A DNA stretch of 26,679 nucleotides, taken from NCBI GenBank assembly GCA_964431735.1, contig CAYSLJ010000103.1, forward strand, positions 1-26,679. The letters are read 5' to 3'. A program made the position numbers and the translations under genes. The first letter of the stretch is position 1. Every line of letters starts with the position of its first letter. The DNA is from CALARM01 sp964431735. Lineage in GTDB: Bacteria; Vulcanimicrobiota; SpSt-956; JAKJGF01. The notes under the pieces were generated by a model. That model was not told where the DNA came from. It searched no databases and saw only the letters and a program-made list of their open reading frames with translations. Below are positions 5,913-13,981 of this stretch, one piece after another.

Positions 5913-7718
5913 GTGTATTTAACAAAATTCGTTATTTTTTTTCTCCTTCTACCGGTTTTTATTTTTCCTGCCAATGCTGCTGTTACATCTTTACCTGACG
6001 AAAAAACTGAAGATGAAATTGTTTTCAATATAGAAAAACACCTTGAAAGAGGAAAAAAATATTTCTTTGAAGGCAATATGAAAGAAGCCTTCAGGGAATT
6101 CCATATAGTTCTCTACATAGATCCTCATAATTCGGCAGCCAGTTACAATCTCGGCCTTGTTTATCTATTTCTTAAAAACAATAAACTTGCCCTGGAATCT
6201 TTTAATAAAGCAAAATCATCGGATCCTTTAAATTTATTTCTCTCTCTACAACTGGGAAAGGTTTATCTTACGACAGGCGATTATGCTCATGCAGTGCCGG
6301 AATATGAAAAAATATTGCAGTTATTTCCTGATAACAGAGATGCCCTGAAAGGTCTGTCTCTTGTTTATATGAACAGGGGAGATTTCAATAAAGCCCTATA
6401 TAACTGCGGAAAACTTCTGGAAAATTCTCCCGATGATATTGAAGCCCGTTATATAAAAGGACAGATTCTTTCAATGTCGGGGCAAATTGATCGTGCTATG
6501 AATGAATTTAATTATATAATAGAAAAGAAACCTGATTTTTTTGATGTTTATTTATATCTCGGAGAACTGTCTCTCAGTAAAGAAGATATGTCTCTTGCGT
6601 CACAGTATTTTACAAAGGCAATAGATTTAGCCCCTCAGAACGGACAGGGGTATTTCGGCCTGGGAAGAATTTATATTGCAGAGAATAAATATGAAGAAGC
6701 AATAAAGGAATTCGAAAAAGGTCTGGAGTTTGATCGTCGTAATACAGGGGCTTACCTTTCTCTTGGACTGTTATATGACAATCTGGATAAGAGAGATATT
6801 TCAATCGAGTATTACAGAAAGGCTAGAGAGATAGATCCTGATAATCTTCAGGTGCTGGAATATCTCGGTTTTTCATGCTATTCCCTGGGCAAATTCGATG
6901 AAGCAATAGATATATTCAAAAAAGGCATAAGACTTGCTCCTGACAGTATTACCTTTCATGATCTCCTGGGACAGGTTTATTATGTTCAGGGAAAAGATGA
7001 AGCTGCCATAGAAGAATTTAATAAAGTAATAGAACTGGATCCGTCCAATATGGACATACCTTTTGCTCTAGGTGTCATATACCAGAAAAGAAGTAACTGG
7101 GAAGAAGCAATAAAAAGTTATTCAAAAGTAATGACTCTTGACCCGGCCAACAAATCAGTTCTTTTTTCCCTCGGAGTAGTTTATTTGAATACGGGAGAGT
7201 TCCAGAAAGCGGAGGATATGTTAAAATCTTTTATCGAGACCTATCCTACAAATTCCTTTGCCTATATAAATCTCGGACTTCTTAATATGTACCGGGGAAA
7301 AAACGACAGAGCAATCGAAGAATTCAAACAGGCCCTCTCCGTAAATCCTTCCCAGGCCATATCTTATTATTATATGGGACTTATTTACAGGGATATGGGA
7401 ATACAAAATGATTCGAAAGTATATTTTTCTCAGGCTCTCTCATACAGTCCTTACAGATCTGCCTTTACTTACTGCATAAAGGCCCTGTGGTTTATGGATA
7501 ACGGCAATTATATAGCCTCATTAAAAGAACTGGCTTCTGCAAGAAAAACAGAACCGGAATTCCCTGATACCTACTGGATTACCGGCCTTGTTTACGAAAC
7601 AATGGGAGATCCTTTCCGTGCCCGTTATTTTTATTCCAGAACACTTGAGTTGAGCCCCTTTCATATTTTTGCAAGGCAGGGTCTTAAAAGGGTTGAAGCT
7701 TTTTATAAAAAGCTGTAA
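5913..7718 (+). CDS. Secreted tetratricopeptide-repeat protein, about 16 TPRs
   Basis: Predicted 601-residue scaffold. The GTG start at 5913 has GAGGT 8 nt upstream. A signal peptide with a probable cleavage after ANA (residue 22) sends it to the periplasm or beyond; there is no lipobox cysteine. From about residue 45 to the end, 34-residue units repeat without a break, each with the canonical pattern (A/G at 8, Y at 11, A at 20, P at 32), for example LGLVYLFLKNNKLALESF and LGRIYIAENKYEEAIKEF. I count about 16. No catalytic domain is visible. TPR solenoids bind partner proteins or peptides. It stands alone between large spacers, so its partner cannot be inferred; the periplasmic protease and wall genes nearby are candidates only by proximity. 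Confidence 0.85.
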   Translation: MYLTKFVIFFLLLPVFIFPANAAVTSLPDEKTEDEIVFNIEKHLERGKKYFFEGNMKEAFREFHIVLYIDPHNSAASYNLGLVYLFLKNNKLALESFNKAKSSDPLNLFLSLQLGKVYLTTGDYAHAVPEYEKILQLFPDNRDALKGLSLVYMNRGDFNKALYNCGKLLENSPDDIEARYIKGQILSMSGQIDRAMNEFNYIIEKKPDFFDVYLYLGELSLSKEDMSLASQYFTKAIDLAPQNGQGYFGLGRIYIAENKYEEAIKEFEKGLEFDRRNTGAYLSLGLLYDNLDKRDISIEYYRKAREIDPDNLQVLEYLGFSCYSLGKFDEAIDIFKKGIRLAPDSITFHDLLGQVYYVQGKDEAAIEEFNKVIELDPSNMDIPFALGVIYQKRSNWEEAIKSYSKVMTLDPANKSVLFSLGVVYLNTGEFQKAEDMLKSFIETYPTNSFAYINLGLLNMYRGKNDRAIEEFKQALSVNPSQAISYYYMGLIYRDMGIQNDSKVYFSQALSYSPYRSAFTYCIKALWFMDNGNYIASLKELASARKTEPEFPDTYWITGLVYETMGDPFRARYFYSRTLELSPFHIFARQGLKRVEAFYKKL

Positions 7719-7759
7719 ATGCTTAGTACCTCTCCAGATAAGTTCGTAACCATTTATCA

Positions 7760-7994
7760 GCTTCTGCCTGACAGGCTCTTACGAAGAAAAATAATTTGCC
7801 TTATATAATTTGTTTTACAGACAATAAATTACTGTGGTGAGCATAAATAATACATATCTGCTCTCGTGACGCGTTACGCGTGACGTGAGGAAGACTGTTA
7901 TTACATGCTTATGCTCAGGTCAGTAACCCTTATTTAATTTTTAATACTATAGAAAAAACTAATTTTTCTTCTCCAGAGCCTGCCAGGCAGAAGC
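7760..7994. repeat. 20-bp inverted repeat flanking element copy 1
   Basis: GCTTCTGCCTGACAGGCTCT (7760-7779) is the reverse complement of 7975-7994 at 19 of 20 positions. The two arms bracket the inverted-repeat element at 7829-7926. Each arm also carries its own small GCCTG/CAGGC palindrome. It may be the outer end of a larger composite repeat into which the smaller element inserted. Confidence 0.55.
7829..7926 (+). repeat. MITE-like inverted-repeat element, copy 1
   Basis: About 98 bp bounded by TTACTG-(4 nt)-GAGCATAA on the left and TTATGCTC-(4 nt)-CAGTAA on the right, which pair except for the four middle bases. The core holds GTGACGC-type heptads (GTGA 7866, GTTA 7873, GTGA 7880, GTGA 7885) followed by GAGGAAGA. 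It is non-coding and very similar to copy 2 at 8092-8208. The size, inverted ends and dispersal fit a MITE or REP-like element. No transposase or clear target-site duplication is seen. Confidence 0.65.
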
Positions 7995-8091
7995 TTTTTA
8001 TGGGTACCCTTTTACCTGCCGGTGAGTGAGGCTCTGGAGAAAAATAGATTCGTCGAAATATATTCCTATCTAGACGGCTAATTATCTACAC

Positions 8092-8208
8092 GGCAATTTA
8101 CTGTGGTGAGCATAAATAATACATATATGCTCTCGTGACGGGTAACGCGTAACGCGTGACGTGAGGAAGAACTTTATTAAATGCTTATGCTCAGGTCAGT
8201 AAATTGCC
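8092..8208 (+). repeat. MITE-like inverted-repeat element, copy 2 (longest ends)
   Basis: The ends here extend to GGCAATTTACTG (8092-8103) and CAGTAAATTGCC (8197-8208), a perfect 12-bp pair, followed by the 4-nt mismatch and GAGCATAA/TTATGCTC. The core has one more heptad than copy 1 (GTGA 8135, GTAA 8142, GTAA 8149, GTGA 8156, GTGA 8161). GAGCATA (8108-8114) can pair either with TATGCTC at 8126-8132 or with the right end at 8186-8192, so two folds compete. A partial third copy lies on the other strand at 26544-26596. Confidence 0.68.
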
Positions 8209-8212
8209 ACAT

Positions 8213-8231
8213 GTTACGCGTTACCCGTTAC
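8213..8231 (-). repeat. GTAA-type heptad tail
   Basis: TTACGCG, TTACCCG and TTACG follow in 7-bp register right after element copy 2. On the minus strand these read CGTAA units, the A-for-G variant of the GTGA core found across the window. Confidence 0.55.
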
Positions 8232-8314
8232 GATTTAATTGCCATATTTCAACTTTTGTTCTATAATATCTATATGTTTGTTTATTACATAACCATGAGG
8301 GAGAGGTGTTCAAT

Positions 8315-11300
8315 TTGAGAAAAATCAATATTCTTTCTATCTTTCTTATTTTTCTGGCATTTTTTTCCAGTTCCTGCAATAGCTCAAGGATTAATGAAGT
8401 AGTTCTTGCAGGACCGAGTAAAATTGAAAAATTACAGGTTGTTTTTGCCACACCGGACGGGCCTGTTCAGGAACAGAGCGAGCTTGATGCCATAACGGTC
8501 AGTTTCAATCAGGCTATGGTTCCTCTCACTACCCTTCCTGAAAATGAACCGGAAGGACTTTTAACGTTTGAACCTCCTCTGTCCGGTAAATACAGATGGA
8601 TGGGCACTGCAACACTGAAATTTATTCCTGATAACCCCCTGCCGTTCGGCACATTATATCATGTTACAGTTCCGAAAGGGTTTAAAGCTTTAACAGGTGC
8701 AGTTCTTGATAAAGATTATAAATGGTCCTTTGAAACTGTCAGACCGGCACTTGTTTCTTCAAAACCTGCCGATTATTTTTATAACAGACTTCTTGCTCTT
8801 GAAGGTTCTATATACCTGCTCTTCAATCAGCCGATGGAGCCGTCAAAAGCTGCTGATTTTATCGAATTGTCATGTGATAACCAGGTTATTCCCGTTAAAC
8901 TGCACAGGAGGTTTGAAAAAGATAAAGATATGGAAGAGTGGGATCCGAATAATGTAATTGTTATAAAACCTTCGGAACCATTATCTCCCGGACATGCTTA
9001 TATCCTTACGTTAAAAAAGAATTTACCTGGTAAAACAGGTGATCTCGGTCTTATGGAAGATACTTCTATGACCTTTAACAGTGAAAATGTCTTTAAATTT
9101 TCCGGTATGTCCGATGCCGGCACCTCAGAGGAACACAGCCCTGAAAACTCTATAGAGCTGGCTTTTACAAATCCTGTAGATTACGGAGAAGTAATCGATA
9201 AGATAAAATTTACTCCCCATATAAAAATACCTGAATATTACAAACAATACGGCCAGAGTCAGAATCTCTGTTTTTATCTCCCTTTCCTGGCACAGACTAA
9301 ATATACATTACATATTTCAAAAGATATAAAAGATATTCTCGGTAATACCCTTGGCCATGATGTGAGTTTTTCATTTAAAACATCCGATTATTCTCCTTCC
9401 TGCTATATTGAAAACGGTGTGGGAACAGTAGAAGCAAATTCTTCCAGAACATTCCCCGTATCCTTTATGAATCTAGATAAGGTAAATCTGAAGCTTGCTT
9501 CTCTCTCAAAGGATCAGATTATTCCCCTTTTTAACGGGAAAGCTTTTGACTATGATACAAAATATAATCCTGGAGAAGATTTTTATAAAATTGACAGGGA
9601 GTGGAAGTTGAATTTAAAGAAAAATCAGTCATGGTGGCGGCCTGTTGATATGGATGACATTCTGGGAGACAAAAAATATGGTTTTGTTTTTCTTCAGTTA
9701 GACGCCATGGAACAGCTCACCTATGACAGTAGATACCAGAAAGCCTTCCTTCAGGTTACAAATCTCGGAATAACGGCGAAATTCTCTCCCGAAAATAATA
9801 TTATTTCAGTCAATACCCTTGACACTGCACAGCCTGTACCTGATGCTCTTGTCGAGCTTCGTAACAGTGATAATAAAATCGTATGGACAGGAAAAACAGA
9901 CAGACAGGGTATGGTAGAGACTGATGGATGGGATAAATTGAAATTAGCAAAAGATGATAATGAAATATGGGTTTTTGCCTCAAAAGGCGACGATATATGT
10001 GTTAGCAGTTCTTACAGGAACTGGAGAGTACCTCTCTATATGTATGATTACTATTATGACTCTTCTGATTTTAATATCCATGTCTTCACAGAAAAAGGTA
10101 TTTATAGAGCCGGCGAAGAGGTTCACCTTAAAGGAACTATGAGAGAAAAGATAAAAGGTAAATGGGACGTTTCTTCTCTTAAAAAATTGAAATTGAAAAT
10201 CTCCAGTTCAAGGGATGAAGTTATCGTTGAAACTCCTTTAAAACTTTCCGATTACGGTTCTTTTGATCATTCCTTTACCATTCCTGCTGACGGCTCTTCA
10301 GGAAGATACTCCATATATATTTCAGGAGAGAAAGGTAATAAAAATATTTCTGCTTACGGAAGCTTCCTTGTAGAAGATTATCAGGCGGCACAGTATGAAG
10401 TTACAGTAAACTCGGACCGTGATTATTACGTATTCGGCGATAAGTTTAACGGAACGGTAAAAGGATGGTATCTGTTCGGAGCACCTATGAAGGGTGACAG
10501 TGTTAACTGGTCTTTTTATCTTGAACCTACCTGGTACAGTCCTTCCACTTATGAAGATTTTGATTTTACCAGGGACTTCTATGATATGGGCGAAGAAAGA
10601 GAGGAAAAATATCTCGGTTCAGGAGAAGGGAAGCTGAAAGATAACGGTGAAGTCCCTCTCTCTATTGAGATTACCGATAAAATAAACCAGGGGCCTTATA
10701 TACTGACAGTTCAGGGAACGGTAGAAACTGCAGGTCGCCAGTCTGTATCGGGCTATAAGCAGGTTCTTGTCCATCCCGGCGAATATTATATAGGAATAAA
10801 ACCTTCTTCACGGTTTATGTCAAATAAAGAAACACAGACTTTCAATATGATTGTTCTTTCCCCTGACGGAACAGTCAGAACAGGTCAGGTTGTAAAGATA
10901 GATATTATAAAAAGGGAATGGAATTCCGTACGTAAGGTGGGAATGAACGGTGAGACAGGATGGGTTTCGGAAAAGGTGGATGAAGTCATTAAGAGTTTTG
11001 ACCTTAAAAGTGAAGGAAATCGTGTGGAAGGTCAATTTAAGCCGGATAAAGCCGGGCTTTACATTATAAGAGCTACAGGTACAGACAGTAGAAAGAATAA
11101 TATAGTGACAGAATCAACCTTTTATGTAAGCGGTGAAGATTATGTTGCATGGGCAAGATATGATGATGATAAGATTGATTTAGTGCCTGACAAAAAGGAA
11201 TATAAGCCTGGAGATACGGCAAAAATACTTGTCAAATCTCCTTATGAACAGGCAAGAGCCCTTGTAACTATTGAGAGAGAATTTATAATAAAAAGTTTCT

Positions 11301-13921
11301 GGGTAGACCTTAAAGGCAGTGCCGATACGGTGGAGATTCCGGTAGAAGAAGATTATCTCCCCAATGTCTATGTGTCTGTCATACTTCTTCAGGGGAGAGT
11401 CTCAGACAGTAAATTCTCCGATACAGGTGATGACCTGGGTAAACCGTCTTTTAAAATAGGCTATTTTAATATGCCTGTCATTCCTGATAATAAAAGACTT
11501 AAAGTAACGGTAAATACGGATAAAGATAAATATGAGCCAGGAGATGAAGTTACTGTAACTCTTCATCTGGAAAACCAGAATGGGCAGGGGATAAAAGGTG
11601 AAATATGCCTCTCAGCGGTAGATCTCGGAGTTCTTAATCTTACAGGTTTTAAAACACCTGATTATTTTGACTCTTTTTATTATATGAGAGGCATTGATAT
11701 TATAACGGCAGAAACAAGGAAATATATTATAGACCAGAAGAATTACGGGCAAAAAGGAGGTAATCCCGGCGGTGACGGAGAAGGTAAACCTTCTACTCTG
11801 AGGGAAAATTTTGTAGCCACTGCCATGTTTAAACCATCTGTGATTACTGATAACAGTGGCAACGCTTCAGTTAAATTTAAACTTCCCGATAATGTGACAA
11901 CTTTTCTCATTATGGCAACGGCTCAAACAAAAGACAGTTCTTTCGGCAGTGGTGATAAGAGGATTGTAAGCACAAAACCATTGCTTATGAAGCCTTCTAT
12001 GCCAAAGTTTGTAAGACTTTATGATAAGTTTAAAGCAGGTGTTCTCGTATTTAACGGAACTGATAAAGATGGAGAAGCGATTGTAGAATGTAATAGTGAA
12101 GGTCTTAAACTTTCAGAGAGAGGACTTAAAAAAGTAGATATACCTCCCGGACAGGAAAAAGAAGTGCTCTTTTCTTTTGAAGCCGGTAAGGTAACTGAAG
12201 GTAAACTGACTTTCTCATGTACCATGGGCACTTACAGTGACGGCGTGCTGGAAAAATTGCCGGTAAAAGCGGCTTTACTTACGGAAGCTGTTGCTACAAC
12301 AGGTTCATCTGAAGATAACAGCAGGGAAGAGAAACTTTCTATTCCCGGAACTGCCGATCCCAATACAGGATATCTGGAAGTGAATAATTCTTCTACTGCA
12401 ATGATAAATCTTCAGGGAGGCCTTGAATATCTTGTAGATTATCCCTATATGTGTCTGGAACAGAAACTTTCCAGAGTTCTTCCTCTTGTTACTGCAGAAG
12501 ACCTTATAAATGCCTTTAACCTTTCAGGTTTAAAGGGACAGGCATTGAGAGATTTTGTTCAGGAAAATCTGGATATGATAGTAAAACACCAGAAGCCTTC
12601 AGGAGGTTTTACCGTCTGGGAAGGAGGAGAATTCGAGAATCCTTTTGTTTCCGTTTATACCATGTACGGACTTACGCTCGCAGAAGAGTCAGACTATAAA
12701 ATTTCTCCTTCTGTTATGTCAGAGGGACGGAAATATCTGAAAGAAATACTCAGATTTTCTAAAGATGACAAAAGATGGCTTTATCCATATAAAGAGAGAA
12801 CTAAGGCTACGGTAAAATCTTTCGCCCTTTATGTTCTTTATCTGGCAGGAGAAGGTGAGCCATCCTATTTACATACCATGTACGAACAGAGGAATAAAAA
12901 TTCACTCTTCGGAAGATGCATGCTGGTAAGGGCAATGCATATGTATGGTAAGGACAAAGAGGAAGAAGCTGTTATGGTAAAAGAACTCCTGAACCATATA
13001 AAAATGTCTCCTACCAGTGCTTATTTTGAAGAAAGAATAACAGATGATATGAGCTGGATTTATACTTCTACTGTAAGAACTACATCTCTTACGCTTCAGA
13101 CACTGATTGAACTGAATACAGATTTTCCTCAGGCTCAGAATGTTGTAAAATGGCTTATAGATTCACAGAGCCTGGGCAGATGGGCTTCGACACAGGAAAA
13201 TGTTTTTGCCTTTGAAGCACTGAGAGTTTATTTCAATAAATTTGAAAAAGATATTCCGAATTTTAAAAGTAAAGTTTCTCTTGACGGAAAAGAAATTATG
13301 AAAAATTTCTTTAAAGGAAGAGAGACTAAATGTGTGAAACAGGTGGTTCCTGTGTCAGATATTCCTCTGGGAAAAGACATATCAGTTACTTTTGATAAAG
13401 AAGGTCAGGGAAGACTTTATTATACTATGAGACTTGTTTATGCCCCGACAGCCCCCCGTCCTGCAAGGGATGAAGGTATAAGTGTATTTAAATCCATAGA
13501 ACCACTTGAAGGTACTAAGACAAAGGATTTTATAGCAGGAACTGTCTACAAAGTAACTCTCTCCATAGTTACCCCTATGGAAAGACATTATGTTGTCGTA
13601 AATGATCCTTTGCCGGGAGGTTTTGAACTGGTGAGAGAATCCTTTGATACGGAAAATAGAGATCTCCTGAGAAAACTTTCAGAAATACGCAGAAATGAAA
13701 GAAATGACTGGTGGGGAACATTTGATCACTGGGAAAATTATGATGATAAGATACTGCTTTTTGCAGATCTCTTAAAGTCAGGTGAACATACCTTTACATA
13801 TTTTGTGAGAGCCATTCATTACGGAACCTTTGATATGCCTTATACAAAGGCAGAACTTATGTATGAACCGGAGGTATTCGGTTATTCTAAAAAGGAAACC
13901 GTTAATGTTGTAGAGAAATAA
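8315..13921 (+). CDS. Bacterial alpha-2-macroglobulin lipoprotein with thioester
   Basis: Predicted 1868-residue protease inhibitor of the YfhM type that traps attacking proteases in the periplasm. TTG 8315 is preferred because GAGG at 8303-8306 lies 8 nt upstream; GTG 8306 would sit inside that site. A signal ends in FFSSSC (Cys21), so it is probably a lipoprotein. An Ig-like MG domain (about 40-135) and further beta-sandwich domains follow. A Gly-rich loop near 1109-1165 is the likely bait region. The thioester CLEQ is at 1380-1383, at the start of an alpha-helical toroid (to about 1690), followed by a receptor-like C-terminal domain. It is somewhat longer than the E. coli relative. The PBP1C gene follows after 60 bp, as in many Gram-negatives. 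The intact CxEQ means covalent capture should work. Confidence 0.93.
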   Translation: MRKINILSIFLIFLAFFSSSCNSSRINEVVLAGPSKIEKLQVVFATPDGPVQEQSELDAITVSFNQAMVPLTTLPENEPEGLLTFEPPLSGKYRWMGTATLKFIPDNPLPFGTLYHVTVPKGFKALTGAVLDKDYKWSFETVRPALVSSKPADYFYNRLLALEGSIYLLFNQPMEPSKAADFIELSCDNQVIPVKLHRRFEKDKDMEEWDPNNVIVIKPSEPLSPGHAYILTLKKNLPGKTGDLGLMEDTSMTFNSENVFKFSGMSDAGTSEEHSPENSIELAFTNPVDYGEVIDKIKFTPHIKIPEYYKQYGQSQNLCFYLPFLAQTKYTLHISKDIKDILGNTLGHDVSFSFKTSDYSPSCYIENGVGTVEANSSRTFPVSFMNLDKVNLKLASLSKDQIIPLFNGKAFDYDTKYNPGEDFYKIDREWKLNLKKNQSWWRPVDMDDILGDKKYGFVFLQLDAMEQLTYDSRYQKAFLQVTNLGITAKFSPENNIISVNTLDTAQPVPDALVELRNSDNKIVWTGKTDRQGMVETDGWDKLKLAKDDNEIWVFASKGDDICVSSSYRNWRVPLYMYDYYYDSSDFNIHVFTEKGIYRAGEEVHLKGTMREKIKGKWDVSSLKKLKLKISSSRDEVIVETPLKLSDYGSFDHSFTIPADGSSGRYSIYISGEKGNKNISAYGSFLVEDYQAAQYEVTVNSDRDYYVFGDKFNGTVKGWYLFGAPMKGDSVNWSFYLEPTWYSPSTYEDFDFTRDFYDMGEEREEKYLGSGEGKLKDNGEVPLSIEITDKINQGPYILTVQGTVETAGRQSVSGYKQVLVHPGEYYIGIKPSSRFMSNKETQTFNMIVLSPDGTVRTGQVVKIDIIKREWNSVRKVGMNGETGWVSEKVDEVIKSFDLKSEGNRVEGQFKPDKAGLYIIRATGTDSRKNNIVTESTFYVSGEDYVAWARYDDDKIDLVPDKKEYKPGDTAKILVKSPYEQARALVTIEREFIIKSFWVDLKGSADTVEIPVEEDYLPNVYVSVILLQGRVSDSKFSDTGDDLGKPSFKIGYFNMPVIPDNKRLKVTVNTDKDKYEPGDEVTVTLHLENQNGQGIKGEICLSAVDLGVLNLTGFKTPDYFDSFYYMRGIDIITAETRKYIIDQKNYGQKGGNPGGDGEGKPSTLRENFVATAMFKPSVITDNSGNASVKFKLPDNVTTFLIMATAQTKDSSFGSGDKRIVSTKPLLMKPSMPKFVRLYDKFKAGVLVFNGTDKDGEAIVECNSEGLKLSERGLKKVDIPPGQEKEVLFSFEAGKVTEGKLTFSCTMGTYSDGVLEKLPVKAALLTEAVATTGSSEDNSREEKLSIPGTADPNTGYLEVNNSSTAMINLQGGLEYLVDYPYMCLEQKLSRVLPLVTAEDLINAFNLSGLKGQALRDFVQENLDMIVKHQKPSGGFTVWEGGEFENPFVSVYTMYGLTLAEESDYKISPSVMSEGRKYLKEILRFSKDDKRWLYPYKERTKATVKSFALYVLYLAGEGEPSYLHTMYEQRNKNSLFGRCMLVRAMHMYGKDKEEEAVMVKELLNHIKMSPTSAYFEERITDDMSWIYTSTVRTTSLTLQTLIELNTDFPQAQNVVKWLIDSQSLGRWASTQENVFAFEALRVYFNKFEKDIPNFKSKVSLDGKEIMKNFFKGRETKCVKQVVPVSDIPLGKDISVTFDKEGQGRLYYTMRLVYAPTAPRPARDEGISVFKSIEPLEGTKTKDFIAGTVYKVTLSIVTPMERHYVVVNDPLPGGFELVRESFDTENRDLLRKLSEIRRNERNDWWGTFDHWENYDDKILLFADLLKSGEHTFTYFVRAIHYGTFDMPYTKAELMYEPEVFGYSKKETVNVVEK

Positions 13922-13928
13922 GAAAATT

Positions 13929-13976
13929 GTGACGCGTGACTGAACATGTCACGCGTCACACGTTACGCGTCACGAG
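13929..13976. repeat. GTGACGC heptad palindrome before the PBP1C gene
   Basis: GTGACGCGTGAC (13929-13940) and GTCACGCGTCAC (13948-13959) are perfect 12-bp arms around a 7-nt loop. More TCAC-type heptads follow to 13973. The repeat ends in GAGG (13974-13977), which may serve as the ribosome-binding site of the PBP1C gene. An in-frame ATG at 13946 lies inside the palindrome and is not taken as the start. Confidence 0.7.
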
Positions 13977-13981
13977 GTCAT

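Larger units (their letters stand above)
7719..8314. other. 596-bp spacer packed with nested inverted repeats
   Basis: No reading frame here looks like a gene. In order it holds a hairpin TTCGTAA (7743-7749) with TTACGAA (7779-7785), inverted-repeat element copy 1 (7829-7926), a 12-bp inverted repeat TTCTCCAGAGCC (7969-7980) with GGCTCTGGAGAA (8030-8041), element copy 2 (8092-8208) and a heptad tail (8213-8231). The Shine-Dalgarno of the next gene (GAGG 8303-8306) closes it. A promoter for the alpha-2-macroglobulin gene must lie here, but I cannot pick one. Confidence 0.6.

Noticed and set aside
7969..8041. Intrinsic terminator after the TPR gene
   Set aside because: The 12-bp arms are far apart and no T-run follows on the plus strand; it lies 250 bp past the gene.
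13946..13981. An upstream ATG that would add 12 residues to PBP1C
   Set aside because: The added residues are translated heptad repeat, there is no Shine-Dalgarno, and homologues start with the lysine-rich membrane segment.
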